A stretch of 62,098 nt of DNA. It comes from Firm-04 sp964479595 (GTDB lineage: Bacteria; Bacillota; Clostridia; Oscillospirales; Ruminococcaceae). Below, in pieces: positions 30,938 through 41,300 of the stretch (its first letter is position 1; every line of letters starts with the position of its first letter). Both the position numbers and the translations under genes were made by a program. Where the stretch lies: contig CAYZMU010000004.1 of assembly GCA_964479595.1 (NCBI GenBank), positions 1-62,098 of the forward strand, in the 5' to 3' direction. The notes under the pieces were generated by a model that saw only the letters and a list, made by a program, of their open reading frames with translations, did not search any database and was not told where the DNA came from.

Positions 30938-31084
30938 CACATTTTGGACACTGAAATGTTACGCAACTGTGAACCAAATGTTAATAAACTGTGATTTTTG
31001 GCGGTTTTCGCGTTTTCATTGTAGAAAATACCGAAAATTTCCGTTTTTTCAAACGCGCCTTGGCGGCAAAAAGTTTCAAAACGG

Positions 31085-32773
31085 TTACATTTTTTCGGGC
31101 GCGCTGACCTTCATGAGCGCGAGCGTATTTTCAAGCACCTGCGCGGCCGCGCGGCACAAAAGCACCCGAAAATCACGCAAAGACGGCATTTCGGCGTCGC
31201 GAACCTTGCAGCTGTCGTAAAACTTGTGGAACGCCGCCGCGACATCTATCGCGTATTTCGTCAGTTCGGACGGGTCCAGCTTGCGCGCCGCCGTCTCAAT
31301 GACATCCGGCAGCAGCGCCAGCCTCCGGATGAGCTCGCGTTCCTCCTCGCACAGCGGCAGCGAGGAATCCAGAGCGTCTGACTCCGGAACCTGAATGCCG
31401 CTCTCGGTGAGCGTCCGCAGCAGGCTGCAGATGCGCGCGTGGGCGTACTGGACATAGTAAACGGGGTTCTGGGAGGATTTCTCCACCGCCAGATCCAAAT
31501 CGAACTCGAAGTGGGAATTTGCCTCGCGGAGGTTGAAGAAAAACCGCGCCGCGTCCACGGGAATGTCCTCCAGCAGCGTGACGAGCGTGAGCGCCTTGCC
31601 GCTGCGCTTGGACTGCTTGACGGGGCGTCCGTCGCGCATGACCGCGACCATCTGCATGAGAATGACTTTCAGCCGCGAGGCGTCCACGCCCAGAGCCGTC
31701 AGCGCCGCTTTCAGACGCGGAACATAGCCGTGGTGGTCCGCGCCGAGAATGTCAATCGCGCAGTCAAACCTCCGCGTGACCAGTTTGTTGTAGTGATAGG
31801 CGATGTCCGGGACGACATAAGTCGGAATGCCGTTGGAGCGCAGAATGACGAAATCCTTGTCCGCGCCGAACTGCTCCGCCTGAAACCACAGCGCGCCGTC
31901 CTTTTCGTAGGTGACGCCCCGCGCCTTGAGTTCCTCGATGACTCTCGCGACACTGCCGTCTTTGTGCAGCCCGCTCTCGGCAAACCACGTGTCGTAGTGA
32001 ATGCGGTAGAGCGCCAGGTCCTCTTTGAGCCCCTCGATATTCTTGGGCAGCGCGTATTCCGTCAGCGTTTCTTTCCGCGTTCTGGAATCCTGCCGCGCGA
32101 GGGCGTCGCCGTTTTCCTCATAGTACGCTCTGCTGTGCGCGGTGATGTCCTCGCCCTGATAGGCGTCCTCGGGCATGGGCACGTCCTCGCCGCAGATCTG
32201 AAGATACCGCGCCTCGAGCGACGCGCCGAATTTCTCAATCTGGTTGCCCGCGTCATTGATGTAGAACTCGCGCTCGGTTTCAAAGCCCGCCGCCTGCAGC
32301 ACCGACGCCAGAGTATCTCCGATGGCGCCGCCGCGGGCGTTCCCGACGTGCATGGGGCCTGTGGGGTTGGCGGAAACAAACTCCACGAGCACGCGGCGGT
32401 GTCCGCCGAGGTCTGTTTTGCCGTAGTCTGAGCCCGCCTGCAGAATATGCCGCGTCACGTCAAAGTAAAAACTTTTGCCGAGATAGAAGTTCAGAAAGCC
32501 CGGCCCCGCGATGTCCGCGCGCTCAAAGACCGAGCCGTCGAGTATCAGCGCCCCCTCAATGGCGCGCGCGATATCCCTCGGCGGCATCCGCAGCGTCCTG
32601 GCGAACACCATTGCCGCGTTTGCCGCAAAATCCCCGTGGGCTCGGTCCGCGGGGATCTCAATATTGAAATCCGGCAGCGGCTCCGCGGGAATCTCTCCCT
32701 GCGCGACCAGTCTGCCGAGCGATTCCAGAATCAGTGTCTTTGCCTGCGCCGCCGCAAGCGCCATGTCATTCAT
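31085..32773 (-). CDS. argS: arginyl-tRNA synthetase
   Basis: Class I synthetase charging tRNA-Arg. 562 residues. The HIGH-type motif appears as PTGPMHVGNARGG and the KMSKS-type as VKQSKRSGKALTL; the N-terminal Add-1 domain and the C-terminal DALR anticodon-binding domain (YAHARICSLLR) are present. The start is the ATG at 32773: AGGAGG lies 6 nt upstream. The frame extends further into the previous gene but that part is not coding. It overlaps the end of the DUF1934 gene, as in Bacillus. Confidence 0.96.
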   Translation of the reverse strand: MNDMALAAAQAKTLILESLGRLVAQGEIPAEPLPDFNIEIPADRAHGDFAANAAMVFARTLRMPPRDIARAIEGALILDGSVFERADIAGPGFLNFYLGKSFYFDVTRHILQAGSDYGKTDLGGHRRVLVEFVSANPTGPMHVGNARGGAIGDTLASVLQAAGFETEREFYINDAGNQIEKFGASLEARYLQICGEDVPMPEDAYQGEDITAHSRAYYEENGDALARQDSRTRKETLTEYALPKNIEGLKEDLALYRIHYDTWFAESGLHKDGSVARVIEELKARGVTYEKDGALWFQAEQFGADKDFVILRSNGIPTYVVPDIAYHYNKLVTRRFDCAIDILGADHHGYVPRLKAALTALGVDASRLKVILMQMVAVMRDGRPVKQSKRSGKALTLVTLLEDIPVDAARFFFNLREANSHFEFDLDLAVEKSSQNPVYYVQYAHARICSLLRTLTESGIQVPESDALDSSLPLCEEERELIRRLALLPDVIETAARKLDPSELTKYAIDVAAAFHKFYDSCKVRDAEMPSLRDFRVLLCRAAAQVLENTLALMKVSAPEKM

Positions 32774-33290
32774 AGGGAGCCTCCTCTTCCCGGCCGGTCC
32801 GCGACTGTGCCGAATCCTCCGCCCGCCGATCTTCCGCCACACGCACATCCATCTGTACCACATTGGTCGCGGGGCTGTCGCTGCGCTCGCCCGTCCCGAT
32901 GAGGTAGACAAGCCGCAGCCGCCCGCCGTCCTCGTGAAAGTTGGGCTCTATGCGCAGCGCGGATACCCGCATTTCAAAAAATCCCAGCATGGTCTGGTAG
33001 TGCGCGGAGTGCGTGCGTTCCGTTTCCAGAACCATCGTCGTCTCGACAAAGCCGTGCTTCTGTATCGTGACCACGGAATTGTTCAGCACCGTGATGAGCG
33101 TCATGACGTTGTCGTCCTCGGTGCTGTTGTCAAAGTTTTCCGTGAAGCCTATCTCCACGCGGTTCGGCTGATAGCGGTACCACGCCGTCGCGAACATGTC
33201 AATCGGTTCCGCCGCCTGTCCGTTCATCTGCGTGATACTGCGCATCTTGAGAATTGCCCGGCGTTTTTCGGGCTCCTTTTTTCTTGCCAA
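32766..33290 (-). CDS. DUF1934 (YwiB-like) beta-barrel protein
   Basis: 174 residues of the DUF1934 family, small lipocalin-like beta-barrels of unknown role that are commonly adjacent to argS in Firmicutes. Strand-rich central part: WYRYQPNRVEIGFTENF, VTLITVLNNSVVTIQKHG, MVLETERTHSAHYQTMLGFFEMRVSALRI, LRLVYLI. The C-terminal tail of about 30 residues is charged and probably disordered. A TTG start at 33290 is taken because GGAGGG lies 5 nt upstream. An ATG at 33245 is the alternative. Confidence 0.8.
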   Translation of the reverse strand: MARKKEPEKRRAILKMRSITQMNGQAAEPIDMFATAWYRYQPNRVEIGFTENFDNSTEDDNVMTLITVLNNSVVTIQKHGFVETTMVLETERTHSAHYQTMLGFFEMRVSALRIEPNFHEDGGRLRLVYLIGTGERSDSPATNVVQMDVRVAEDRRAEDSAQSRTGREEEAPYE

Positions 33291-33302
33291 AATGCCCTCC
33301 CG

Positions 33303-34319
33303 TTACGAAGAAAACGAATCGGAATGTTCAATTGCCTGCTCAATCAGTTTTTCAAGAAGATACGGATACCGCATCCCCAAGTCCGCCATGAGCTCCGAAT
33401 AGACGCTGTGCTCGGAGAGGTCCGGCGCGCTCTCCACCGAGGTGATGACGACCTCGCCCTCGTAGTCAATGAAGTGAAACAGCGCGAGCTCGCGGCAGCC
33501 CAGTGCCGTGAAGGCGCGCATCGCCAGGTCGCGCACGGGCTTGCAGAACGTATCGTCAAACGGCGCGGGGATGATGGCCCGGCCGTCCTCAATTTCGCCG
33601 ACAAACGAGGAAAACGCCATATCATAGCCGAAAACCCCGACGCGCATCTCCCGGCTTCTGGCGTACGGCTCCACCAAAACCGTGCTGTCGCGCGCGAAGG
33701 CGCGTTTGATGAGCGAGGAGAGTTTCGCGCGGCTGCCCGCGTAGGTTGACGCCGCCGCGGAATCCGTCTCCGCGGGTGTGACGAGGAGCGGATAGTCAAA
33801 CTGCTCTTCCACACGCTCGATGATTTTTTCGGGGCGGTTGATTTCCTTGCTCGAAAGCGCCATCCACGGCGGTGTCGGAATCCCCGCCGCACCCAGCAGC
33901 GCGCGCGAAAGCGCCCGGTTTTCGCAAATGGCGGAGCCCATGACGCCGTTCCCGACGCAGGGGATTCTCGAAAGCTCGCACAGCCCGCCCACAGCCGCGT
34001 TGCGCCCGCTCAGCAGCGAGAAAATCACGTCCGCGCGCTTGTAACTGCAATTGCTGTCCTGCAGAATCACAATGCCGTGGTGCGCCGGGTCCGGGGAAAG
34101 CACCGCCGGGGAGCAGTCGGGGTTCTGCGCCCACGTGTCAGCGGCGATTTCCCGCGCGTCTCCCGGAAAGTAGTACCAACGCCCGCGCTTGTCAATCCCC
34201 ACGGGGATCGTTTCGTATTTCTCCGCGGACAGCGTGGAAAGCACATCCGCCGCCGAACGCAGCGACGTCGTGTAATTCGCCGCGCCCCCGAAAAGTACGA
34301 GAACTCTCTTTCTTGCCAT
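33303..34319 (-). CDS. D-alanine--D-alanine ligase-like protein, catalytically degenerate
   Basis: 338 residues with the overall ATP-grasp layout of Ddl: an N-terminal LVLFGGAANYTTSLRSA, a middle AAVGGLCELSRIPCVGNGVMGSAICENR, and a C-terminal VLVEPYARSREMRVGVFGYD. Catalytic positions are changed: the GGxSxExxVS motif lacks its glutamate; HGxxGED is replaced by LSGRNAAVGG; the ATP lysine and Ser-loop (KPxxxGSSxG) reads TPAETDSAAAS; and the metal-binding ExN of NEVNTxPG reads SVESAPD. It is therefore unlikely to make D-Ala-D-Ala. A regulatory or binding role is possible. ATG at 34319 with AAAGGAG at 9 nt. First gene of an operon with DUF1934 and argS. Confidence 0.8.
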   Translation of the reverse strand: MARKRVLVLFGGAANYTTSLRSAADVLSTLSAEKYETIPVGIDKRGRWYYFPGDAREIAADTWAQNPDCSPAVLSPDPAHHGIVILQDSNCSYKRADVIFSLLSGRNAAVGGLCELSRIPCVGNGVMGSAICENRALSRALLGAAGIPTPPWMALSSKEINRPEKIIERVEEQFDYPLLVTPAETDSAAASTYAGSRAKLSSLIKRAFARDSTVLVEPYARSREMRVGVFGYDMAFSSFVGEIEDGRAIIPAPFDDTFCKPVRDLAMRAFTALGCRELALFHFIDYEGEVVITSVESAPDLSEHSVYSELMADLGMRYPYLLEKLIEQAIEHSDSFSS

Positions 34320-34356
34320 AATCTGCCGCTCCTTTGCTGAATGGATACCTCCCCTT

Positions 34357-34385
34357 ATTCTAGCATACTTTACAAAAAATTTCAA
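34357..34385 (-). promoter_or_regulatory. promoter of the Ddl-like/DUF1934/argS operon
   Basis: Minus strand TTGAAA (34385-34380), 17 bp, TAGAAT (34362-34357). Confidence 0.82.
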
Positions 34386-34430
34386 GTCTTTTCGTGCATT
34401 TTCACAAAATATTCGTATTTGCCGGGTATC

Positions 34431-34460
34431 AGAAAGCCCCCTGCCGCGCGGGCAGAGGGC
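34431..34460 (-). terminator. Rho-independent terminator after ppdK
   Basis: Minus strand GCCCTCTGCC and GGCAGGGGGC (10 bp with one T-G) around CGCGC, exit TTTCTG. It lies between the ppdK stop and the promoter of the Ddl-like operon. Confidence 0.85.
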
Positions 34461-34480
34461 CATGGTAAATGAGTGTTAAA

Positions 34481-37120
34481 TTATTTGCCTGCCTGAGCTT
34501 CTTTGATGGCCGCCTGAGCCGCCGCGAGACGCGCAATCGGCACACGGAACGGCGAGCAGGAAACATAGTCCAGCCCGATCTGGTGGCAGAACTCGACAGA
34601 AGTCGGGTCGCCGCCGTGCTCTCCGCAGATGCCGCAGTGCAGCTTCGGGTTGACGGGCTTGCCGAGATCCAGCGCCATCTTCATAAGCTTGCCGACACCG
34701 GTCTGGTCGAGCTTCGCGAACGGGTCGTTCTCGTAGATCTTGTGGTCGTAGTAAGCGCCCAAGAACTTGCCCGCGTCGTCGCGCGAGAAGCCGAAGGTCA
34801 TCTGGGTTAAGTCATTGGTGCCGAAGCAGAAGAAATCCGCCTCTTTCGCGATTTCGTCAGCGGTGAGCGCCGCGCGCGGAATCTCAATCATCGTGCCGAC
34901 CTCGTAGGTGAGGTTCACGCCCGCTTCTTTGATGACCGCGTCCGCCGTCTCCACGACAATATTCTTGACAAACTTGAGTTCCTTCGCGTCGCCGACCAGC
35001 GGAATCATGATTTCAGGCTTGACATTCCAGTCGGGATGCTTCTTCTGAACGTTGATGGCGGCTTTGATGACCGCGTTGGTCTGCATCTCGGCGATTTCCG
35101 GGTAGGTGACCGCCAGACGGCAGCCGCGGTGACCCATCATCGGGTTGAATTCGTGCAGAGACGCGATAATCGCCTTGATGTCCTCCACGCTCTTGCCCTG
35201 CGCCTGCGCGAGCTTTTCGATATCTTCCTCTTCGGTGGGAACGAACTCGTGAAGCGGCGGGTCGAGGAAACGGATGGTGACAGGGTTGCCCTCGAGCGCC
35301 TCGTAGAGCTCCTCGAAGTCGGTCTGCTGCATGGGCTCAATCTTCGCGAGCGCCGCCTTGCGCTGCTCGACATTGTCCGCGCAGATCATTTCGCGGAACG
35401 CCGCGATTCTGTCGGGGTTGAAGAACATATGCTCCGTGCGGCAGAGCCCGATGCCCTCCGCGCCGAGTTCTCTCGCCTTCTTGGCGTCTCTGGGCGTGTC
35501 GGCGTTCGTGCGTACTTTCAGCTTGCGATATTTGTCCGCCCAGCCCATGACTCTGGAGAATTCGCCCGCGATGGTCGCGTCCACCGTCGGGATAATGCCG
35601 TCGTAAATGTTGCCCGTCGTGCCGTCAATCGAAATCGGGTCGCCTTCATGGAACGTCTTGCCCGCGAGCGTGAACTGCTTGTTCTCCTCGTCCATGGTGA
35701 TGTCCTGGCAGCCCGAAACGCAGCAGGTGCCCATGCCGCGCGCCACAACCGCCGCATGGGAGGTCATGCCGCCGCGAACCGTCAGAATGCCCTGCGACGC
35801 CTTCATGCCGGTGATGTCCTCCGGAGAGGTCTCCAGACGCACCAGAACGACCTTCTCGCCGCGCGCTTTCCAGTCCTCGGCATCCTGCGCCGTGAAGACA
35901 ATCTTGCCGCAGGCGGCTCCGGGAGAGGCGCCCAGCCCCTTGCCAATCGGGGTGGCTTTCTTGAGCGCTTCCGCGTCAAACTGCGGGTGCAGCAGCGTGT
36001 CGAGGTTGCGCGGGTCAATCATCAGAACCGCTTCCTGCTCAGTCTTCATGCCCTCGTCCACGAGGTCGCAGGCAATCTTGAGCGCGGCGGGAGCTGTTCT
36101 CTTGCCGTTGCGGCACTGCAGCATGAAGAGTTTCTTGTTCTCTACCGTGAACTCCATGTCCTGCATGTCGTGGTAGTGCTCCTCGAGCGTGTCGCAGACC
36201 TTGATGAAATCCGCGTACGCTTCCGGGAATTCCTCTTTCATCTGCGTAATCGGCATCGGCGTGCGCACACCTGCCACAACGTCCTCGCCCTGCGCGTTCT
36301 TGAGGAATTCGCCCATGAGCTTCTTTTCGCCGGTCGCCGGGTCACGCGTGAACGCCACGCCCGTGCCGCAGTCGTTGCCCATGTTGCCGAACGCCATCAT
36401 CTGGACATTGACGGCCGTGCCCCACGAATAGGGGATATCGTTGTCGCGGCGGTAGACATTCGCGCGCGGGTTGTCCCAGCTGCGGAAAACCGCCTTGATG
36501 GCGCCGATGAGCTGCTCCTTGGGGTCGTCCGGGAAGTCTTTCCCGATTTTGGATTTGTACTCCGCCTTGAACTGGTTCGCGAGCTCCTTGAGGTCGTCCG
36601 CGGTCAGGTCCACGTCCTGCTTGACGCCGCGGTCCGCCTTCATTTTGTCAATCAGTTCCTCAAAATACTTCTTCCCGACTTCCATGACAACGTCGGAATA
36701 CATCTGAATGAAACGTCTGTAGCAGTCCCACGCCCAGCGCGGATTGCCGGATTTCGCCGCGATGGTGTTGACAACATCCTCATTGAGGCCGAGGTTCAGA
36801 ATCGTGTCCATCATGCCCGGCATGGACGCTCTCGCGCCGGAACGCACGGAGACCAGCAGCGGATTTTCCTTGTCGCCGAATTTCTTCCCCGTGATCTCTT
36901 CCATCTTCCCGATGTACGTCTCGATTTCGGCCATGATCTCATCGTTGATCTGTCTGCCGTCTTCGTAGTACTGCGTGCAGGCCTCGGTCGTGATGGTGAA
37001 GCCCTGCGGAACCGGAAGACCGATATTGGTCATTTCCGCGAGGTTCGCGCCCTTGCCGCCCAGCAGCTCGCGCATGTTTGCGTTACCTTCCGAGAAGAGG
37101 TAACAGTACTTTTTGCCCAT
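34481..37120 (-). CDS. ppdK: pyruvate, phosphate dikinase
   Basis: Interconverts pyruvate + ATP + Pi and PEP + AMP + PPi; in fermentative Clostridia it often runs glycolytically in place of pyruvate kinase. 879 residues: N-terminal ATP-grasp domain (GGKGANLAEM, RSGARASMPGMMDTILNLG), the swivelling phosphohistidine domain with GGMTSHAAVVARGMG, and the C-terminal TIM barrel with TEHMFF and the cysteine in HCGICGEHGGDP. Complete. A monocistronic gene between its own promoter and terminator. Confidence 0.97.
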   Translation of the reverse strand: MGKKYCYLFSEGNANMRELLGGKGANLAEMTNIGLPVPQGFTITTEACTQYYEDGRQINDEIMAEIETYIGKMEEITGKKFGDKENPLLVSVRSGARASMPGMMDTILNLGLNEDVVNTIAAKSGNPRWAWDCYRRFIQMYSDVVMEVGKKYFEELIDKMKADRGVKQDVDLTADDLKELANQFKAEYKSKIGKDFPDDPKEQLIGAIKAVFRSWDNPRANVYRRDNDIPYSWGTAVNVQMMAFGNMGNDCGTGVAFTRDPATGEKKLMGEFLKNAQGEDVVAGVRTPMPITQMKEEFPEAYADFIKVCDTLEEHYHDMQDMEFTVENKKLFMLQCRNGKRTAPAALKIACDLVDEGMKTEQEAVLMIDPRNLDTLLHPQFDAEALKKATPIGKGLGASPGAACGKIVFTAQDAEDWKARGEKVVLVRLETSPEDITGMKASQGILTVRGGMTSHAAVVARGMGTCCVSGCQDITMDEENKQFTLAGKTFHEGDPISIDGTTGNIYDGIIPTVDATIAGEFSRVMGWADKYRKLKVRTNADTPRDAKKARELGAEGIGLCRTEHMFFNPDRIAAFREMICADNVEQRKAALAKIEPMQQTDFEELYEALEGNPVTIRFLDPPLHEFVPTEEEDIEKLAQAQGKSVEDIKAIIASLHEFNPMMGHRGCRLAVTYPEIAEMQTNAVIKAAINVQKKHPDWNVKPEIMIPLVGDAKELKFVKNIVVETADAVIKEAGVNLTYEVGTMIEIPRAALTADEIAKEADFFCFGTNDLTQMTFGFSRDDAGKFLGAYYDHKIYENDPFAKLDQTGVGKLMKMALDLGKPVNPKLHCGICGEHGGDPTSVEFCHQIGLDYVSCSPFRVPIARLAAAQAAIKEAQAGK

Positions 37121-37182
37121 AGGAAAAACCTCCGTTCGTTATTGTGCCGGCAGCTGAATGCCTTCTGCCCGGCCGTAAACCT

Positions 37183-37211
37183 ATTATACCACAAAATTCC
37201 CAAAATGTCCA
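37183..37211 (-). promoter_or_regulatory. promoter of ppdK
   Basis: Minus strand TGGACA (37211-37206), 17 bp, TATAAT (37188-37183). The spacer ends in TTTTGTGG, as in the metG promoter, giving an extended -10. Confidence 0.82.
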
Positions 37212-37293
37212 CCCTTGCGGGGAAAATTTTTTCCGTTTTTTTGAAATTTGGCAGTTTCCGTTACCCGCGGCAGCGGTTTTTCGGCGCGACTGC

Positions 37294-37764
37294 CTACTCC
37301 CTCGCCGCGGATTCCCTCGCCGCGACCGCCATTTTGTCGCAGCGCTCGTTCTCCGGGTGCCCCGCGTGCCCGCGCACCCAGACAAACCGCACGCTGTGGC
37401 GCCGCAGCAGTCCGAGCAGTTCCTTCCAAAGGTCCGTGTTCGGGGTGGGGTCGCTCCCCTTTTTCCACCCGCGCTTCTCCCAGTTGTAGACCCAGCCTTT
37501 TTCCACGCTGTCGCAGACATAGCGGCTGTCCGTCGTCACCGTGACCTCGCAGGGGTATCTGAGCGCCTCAAGGCCTTTGATGACCGCCGTCAGTTCCATG
37601 CGGTTGTTCGTGGTGCGCGCCGCGCCGCCGCTTAATTCCTTCTCATGCGTGCCCGCGCCGTCCGTAAACCGCAGCAGCGTCCCCCAGCCGCCCGGCCCGG
37701 GATTGCCGCTGCACGCGCCGTCGCAGAACATCTCCACGCGCGCGGTCCGCGTTCGCTGCTCCAT
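37294..37764 (-). CDS. rnhA: ribonuclease HI
   Basis: Cleaves the RNA strand of RNA-DNA hybrids. 156 residues with the four acidic catalytic residues in order: D in FCDGACSGNPGPGG, E in NNRMELTAVI, D in TTDSRYV, and D in NERCDKMAV. The basic protrusion (VYNWEKRGWKKG) is present. Start ATG overlaps the greA stop by one base (TAATG), so the two are coupled. Confidence 0.95.
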   Translation of the reverse strand: MEQRTRTARVEMFCDGACSGNPGPGGWGTLLRFTDGAGTHEKELSGGAARTTNNRMELTAVIKGLEALRYPCEVTVTTDSRYVCDSVEKGWVYNWEKRGWKKGSDPTPNTDLWKELLGLLRRHSVRFVWVRGHAGHPENERCDKMAVAARESAARE

Positions 37765-38261
37765 TACTCCGTGGCTTCCGAACTCGAAATCTCCAGCACC
37801 TTGTAGGTCATGACGCCCGCGGGCGCCTCAACCGGGAAAACGTCCCCCACGTGCTTGCCCAGCGCCGCCTTGCCGATGGGGGAGTCGTCTGAGATTTTGC
37901 CCTGCTCGTAGTCCGCCTCGGAACGCCCGACAATCCGCAGCGTCTCGATTTTCTGCGGCTGGCCGGCAAACTCCTCCCGCGCCAGCGTGACGACGCTGCC
38001 TGTGCCGATGGTGTCGCTCGCGATCTCCTGAATGATTTCCGCGTGTTCGAGCGTGTGCTCCAGCTGCGCGATTTCCGCCTCCAGACGCGCCTGCTCGTTT
38101 CGCGCCTCGTCGTACTCCGCGTTTTCGGAGAGGTCGCCGTGGCTCCGCGCCTCCGCCAGCGTTGCGGCGACTTCCGTGCGCCGCGTGCCCTTTAAGTAGG
38201 AAAGTTTCTCCGAGAGCCCCTCATAGTGCTCCTTCGACATTTTTTCTCTGTATTCGTCCAT
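37764..38261 (-). CDS. greA: transcription elongation factor GreA
   Basis: Rescues backtracked RNA polymerase by stimulating transcript cleavage. 165 residues: N-terminal coiled coil whose tip has GDLSENAEYDEA (the acidic catalytic pair D and E), and a C-terminal FKBP-like domain (ISDDSPIGKAALGKHVGD). ATG at 38261 with AGGAG 8 nt upstream. Co-translated with rnhA. It lies 56 nt after carB, and no terminator is visible between them. Confidence 0.95.
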   Translation of the reverse strand: MDEYREKMSKEHYEGLSEKLSYLKGTRRTEVAATLAEARSHGDLSENAEYDEARNEQARLEAEIAQLEHTLEHAEIIQEIASDTIGTGSVVTLAREEFAGQPQKIETLRIVGRSEADYEQGKISDDSPIGKAALGKHVGDVFPVEAPAGVMTYKVLEISSSEATE

Positions 38262-38317
38262 TTTCGCAACTCCTTACGCTGAATCCGACAGCCCGGAAAG
38301 GGTCTGCCGCCTTGCTT

Positions 38318-41300
38318 TCAGTTCTTGATTTCGCTGTGGAACGCCTGCAGCGACTTGACATCGAGCGCGTCCTTCTGCTCCTTGACCGCGCGGATGCCTT
38401 CCGCGCTCGCGAACGCCGCCGCCATGGTGGTAATGTAAGGGATCTTGTACTTGATGGCCGCCTTGCGGATATAGCTGTCGTCGTGGAGGCTGTCCGCGCC
38501 GGCGGGCGTGTTGATAATGAGGGAAAGTTCCCCGTTGGTCATCGCGTCGAGAATATTGGGCCGCCCCTCGTAGAGCTTCTTAATCTTCCGCGCGGGAATG
38601 CCCTGCCGCGTGATGGTCTCATAGGTTTTCCCCGTCGCCACGATCTCAAAGCCCAGCTCGTGGAACTTCCGCGCGATGGGGCAGAGCTCGGGCTTGTCGC
38701 TGTCGCACACCGAGAGCAGCACCGTCCCGCTCAGCGGCAGCGGCGTGCGTGTCGCCTCCTGCGCCTTGTAGTACGCCTCCCCGAAATTGGAGGAGAGCCC
38801 CAGCACCTCGCCTGTGGAACGCATTTCCGGCCCGAGCACCGGGTCAACCTCCGGGAACATATTGAACGGGAACACCGCCTCCTTGACACCGTAGTGCGGG
38901 ATTTTGCCGCGCCGCAGATTCGGAACGGGCGAGGGCCTTCCCGTGATTTCCCCCGTCATAATCTCCGTCGCGACGCGCACCATGTTGATGCCGCAGACTT
39001 TCGAGACCAGCGGGACCGTTCTGGACGCGCGCGGGTTGGCCTCCAGCACATAGACCTTGTCGTCCTCAATCGCGTACTGCATATTCATCAGCCCGCGAAC
39101 CTTCATCTCCACCGCGATTTTGCGGGTGTAGTCCTCAATCGTCCGGATATGCTCCTCGCTGAGATTGAGCGCGGGCAGCACGCAGGCGGAATCCCCCGAA
39201 TGCACCCCCGCGAGCTCGATATGCTCCATGACCGCCGGCACAAAGCAGTTCTCCCCGTCGGAGATGGCGTCCGCCTCGCATTCCGTCGCGTGGTGCAGGA
39301 AGCGGTCAATGAGAATGGGCCTGTCGGGCGTCACGCCGACCGCCGCCGCCATGTAGACCTTCATCATCTCGTCGTCATGCACGACTTCCATCCCTCTGCC
39401 GCCCAGCACGTAGGACGGGCGGACCATGACGGGGTAGCCGATTTCATTCGCGATTTTCAGCGCGTCGTCCACCGTCACCGCCATGCCCGATTCCGGCATC
39501 GGAATCCCGAGTTTCTCCATCATCGCGCGGAAGCGGTCCCTGTCCTCCGCCAAGTCAATGGTTTCGGGCGTCGTTCCCAGAATCCGCACGCCGTTGGCTT
39601 TCAGATCCGCCGCGAGATTGAGCGGCGTCTGTCCGCCGAACTGCGCGATGACCCCCTCAGGGCGCTCCTTCTCGTAAATCTGCAGCACGTCCTCCAGCGT
39701 AAGCGGCTCAAAATAGAGTCTGTCGGAGGTGTCGTAGTCCGTCGAGACCGTCTCGGGGTTGCAGTTGACGATGATGGTCTCAAAGCCCAGCTCCTTGAGC
39801 GCCAGCGCCGCGTGCACGCAGCAGTAGTCAAACTCGATGCCCTGCCCGATGCGGTTGGGCCCGCCGCCCAGAATCATGATTTTGGGCTTCCCTCCACTGT
39901 GCGCGGGCGTGTCGTCTGCCTTCCCGATATGGTAGGAGGAATAGTAGTAGGCGCTGTCCTTTGTTCCGCTGACGTGTACGCCTTCCCACGATTCGACGAT
40001 GCCCGCCGCCTTCCTCGCGTCGCGGATATCCTTTTCGGGGACCTCAAGAATCTCGCTCAGATAGCGGTCCGAAAAGCCGTCCCGCTTGGCGTCAAGCAGC
40101 GCCGCGCTGTCCGGGACAGAGCCCTTGTGCCGCAGCAGCGCCTCTTCCTCCCGCACCAGCTCGAGCATCTGTTCAATGAAGTAACGCTTGATTTTGGTAA
40201 GATTATAAAGTTCCTCTACCGTGGCGCCCTTGCGCAGCGCCTCGTACATCAGAAACTGCCGCTCGCTGGAAGGGTAGATAAGCATGGAGAGCAGCTCTTC
40301 CTTCGTTTTTTCGTGGAAATCTTTCGCGAAGCCGAGCCCGTAGCGCCCGTTTTCAAGGCTCCTGACGGCCTTTCCGAACGCCTCCTTGTAGGTCTTTCCG
40401 ATACTCATGACCTCTCCGACCGCGCGCATCTGCGTGCCAAGTTTGTCCTGCGCGCCCTTGAATTTCTCAAACGCCCAGCGCGCGAATTTAATCACCACAT
40501 AGTCCCCCGACGGGACGTATTTGTCCAGCGTGCCGTATTTGCCGCACTCGATTTCGTCCAGCGTCAGCCCCGCCGCGAGCATGGCGGAGACCAGCGCGAT
40601 GGGAAAGCCCGTCGCTTTCGAGGCGAGCGCGGAAGAGCGGGAAGTGCGCGGGTTAATCTCAATGACGATGATGCGGTCCGTTTCCGGGTCGTGCGCGAAC
40701 TGGCAGTTGCAGCCGCCGATAACCTCGATTTTCTCAACAATCCGGTAGGCGAGCTCCTGCAGTTTGTCCTGCACTTGCTGCGAAATCGTCAGCATGGGCG
40801 CGGAGCAGAAGGAATCGCCCGTGTGAACGCCCATGGGGTCGATGTTTTCGATGAAACAGACCGTAATCATGTTGTTTTTGGCGTCCCTGACGACTTCCAG
40901 CTCCAGCTCCTCCCAGCCCGTCACGCATTCCTCCACAAGCACCTGCCCCACCAGCGACGCCTGAAGTCCGCGCGCGCAGACGGTTTCCAGCTCCTCGACA
41001 TTGTAGACCATGCCGCCGCCCGCGCCGCCCATGGTGTAGGCGGGACGCAGCACCACGGGATAGCCCAGACGCTCCGCGATGGCCTTTGCCTCCTCCACCG
41101 AATAGGCGACCTCGCTGCGCGCCATCTCCACGCCGATTTCCGTCATGGTGTTCTTAAACTCAATGCGGTCCTCCCCGCGCTCAATCGCGTCCACCTGCAC
41201 GCCGATGACCTTGACGCCGTATTCGTCCAGAACCCCCGCGCGGTACAGTTCCGAACAGAGATTGAGCCCGGACTGCCCGCCCAGATTGGGCAGCAGCGCG

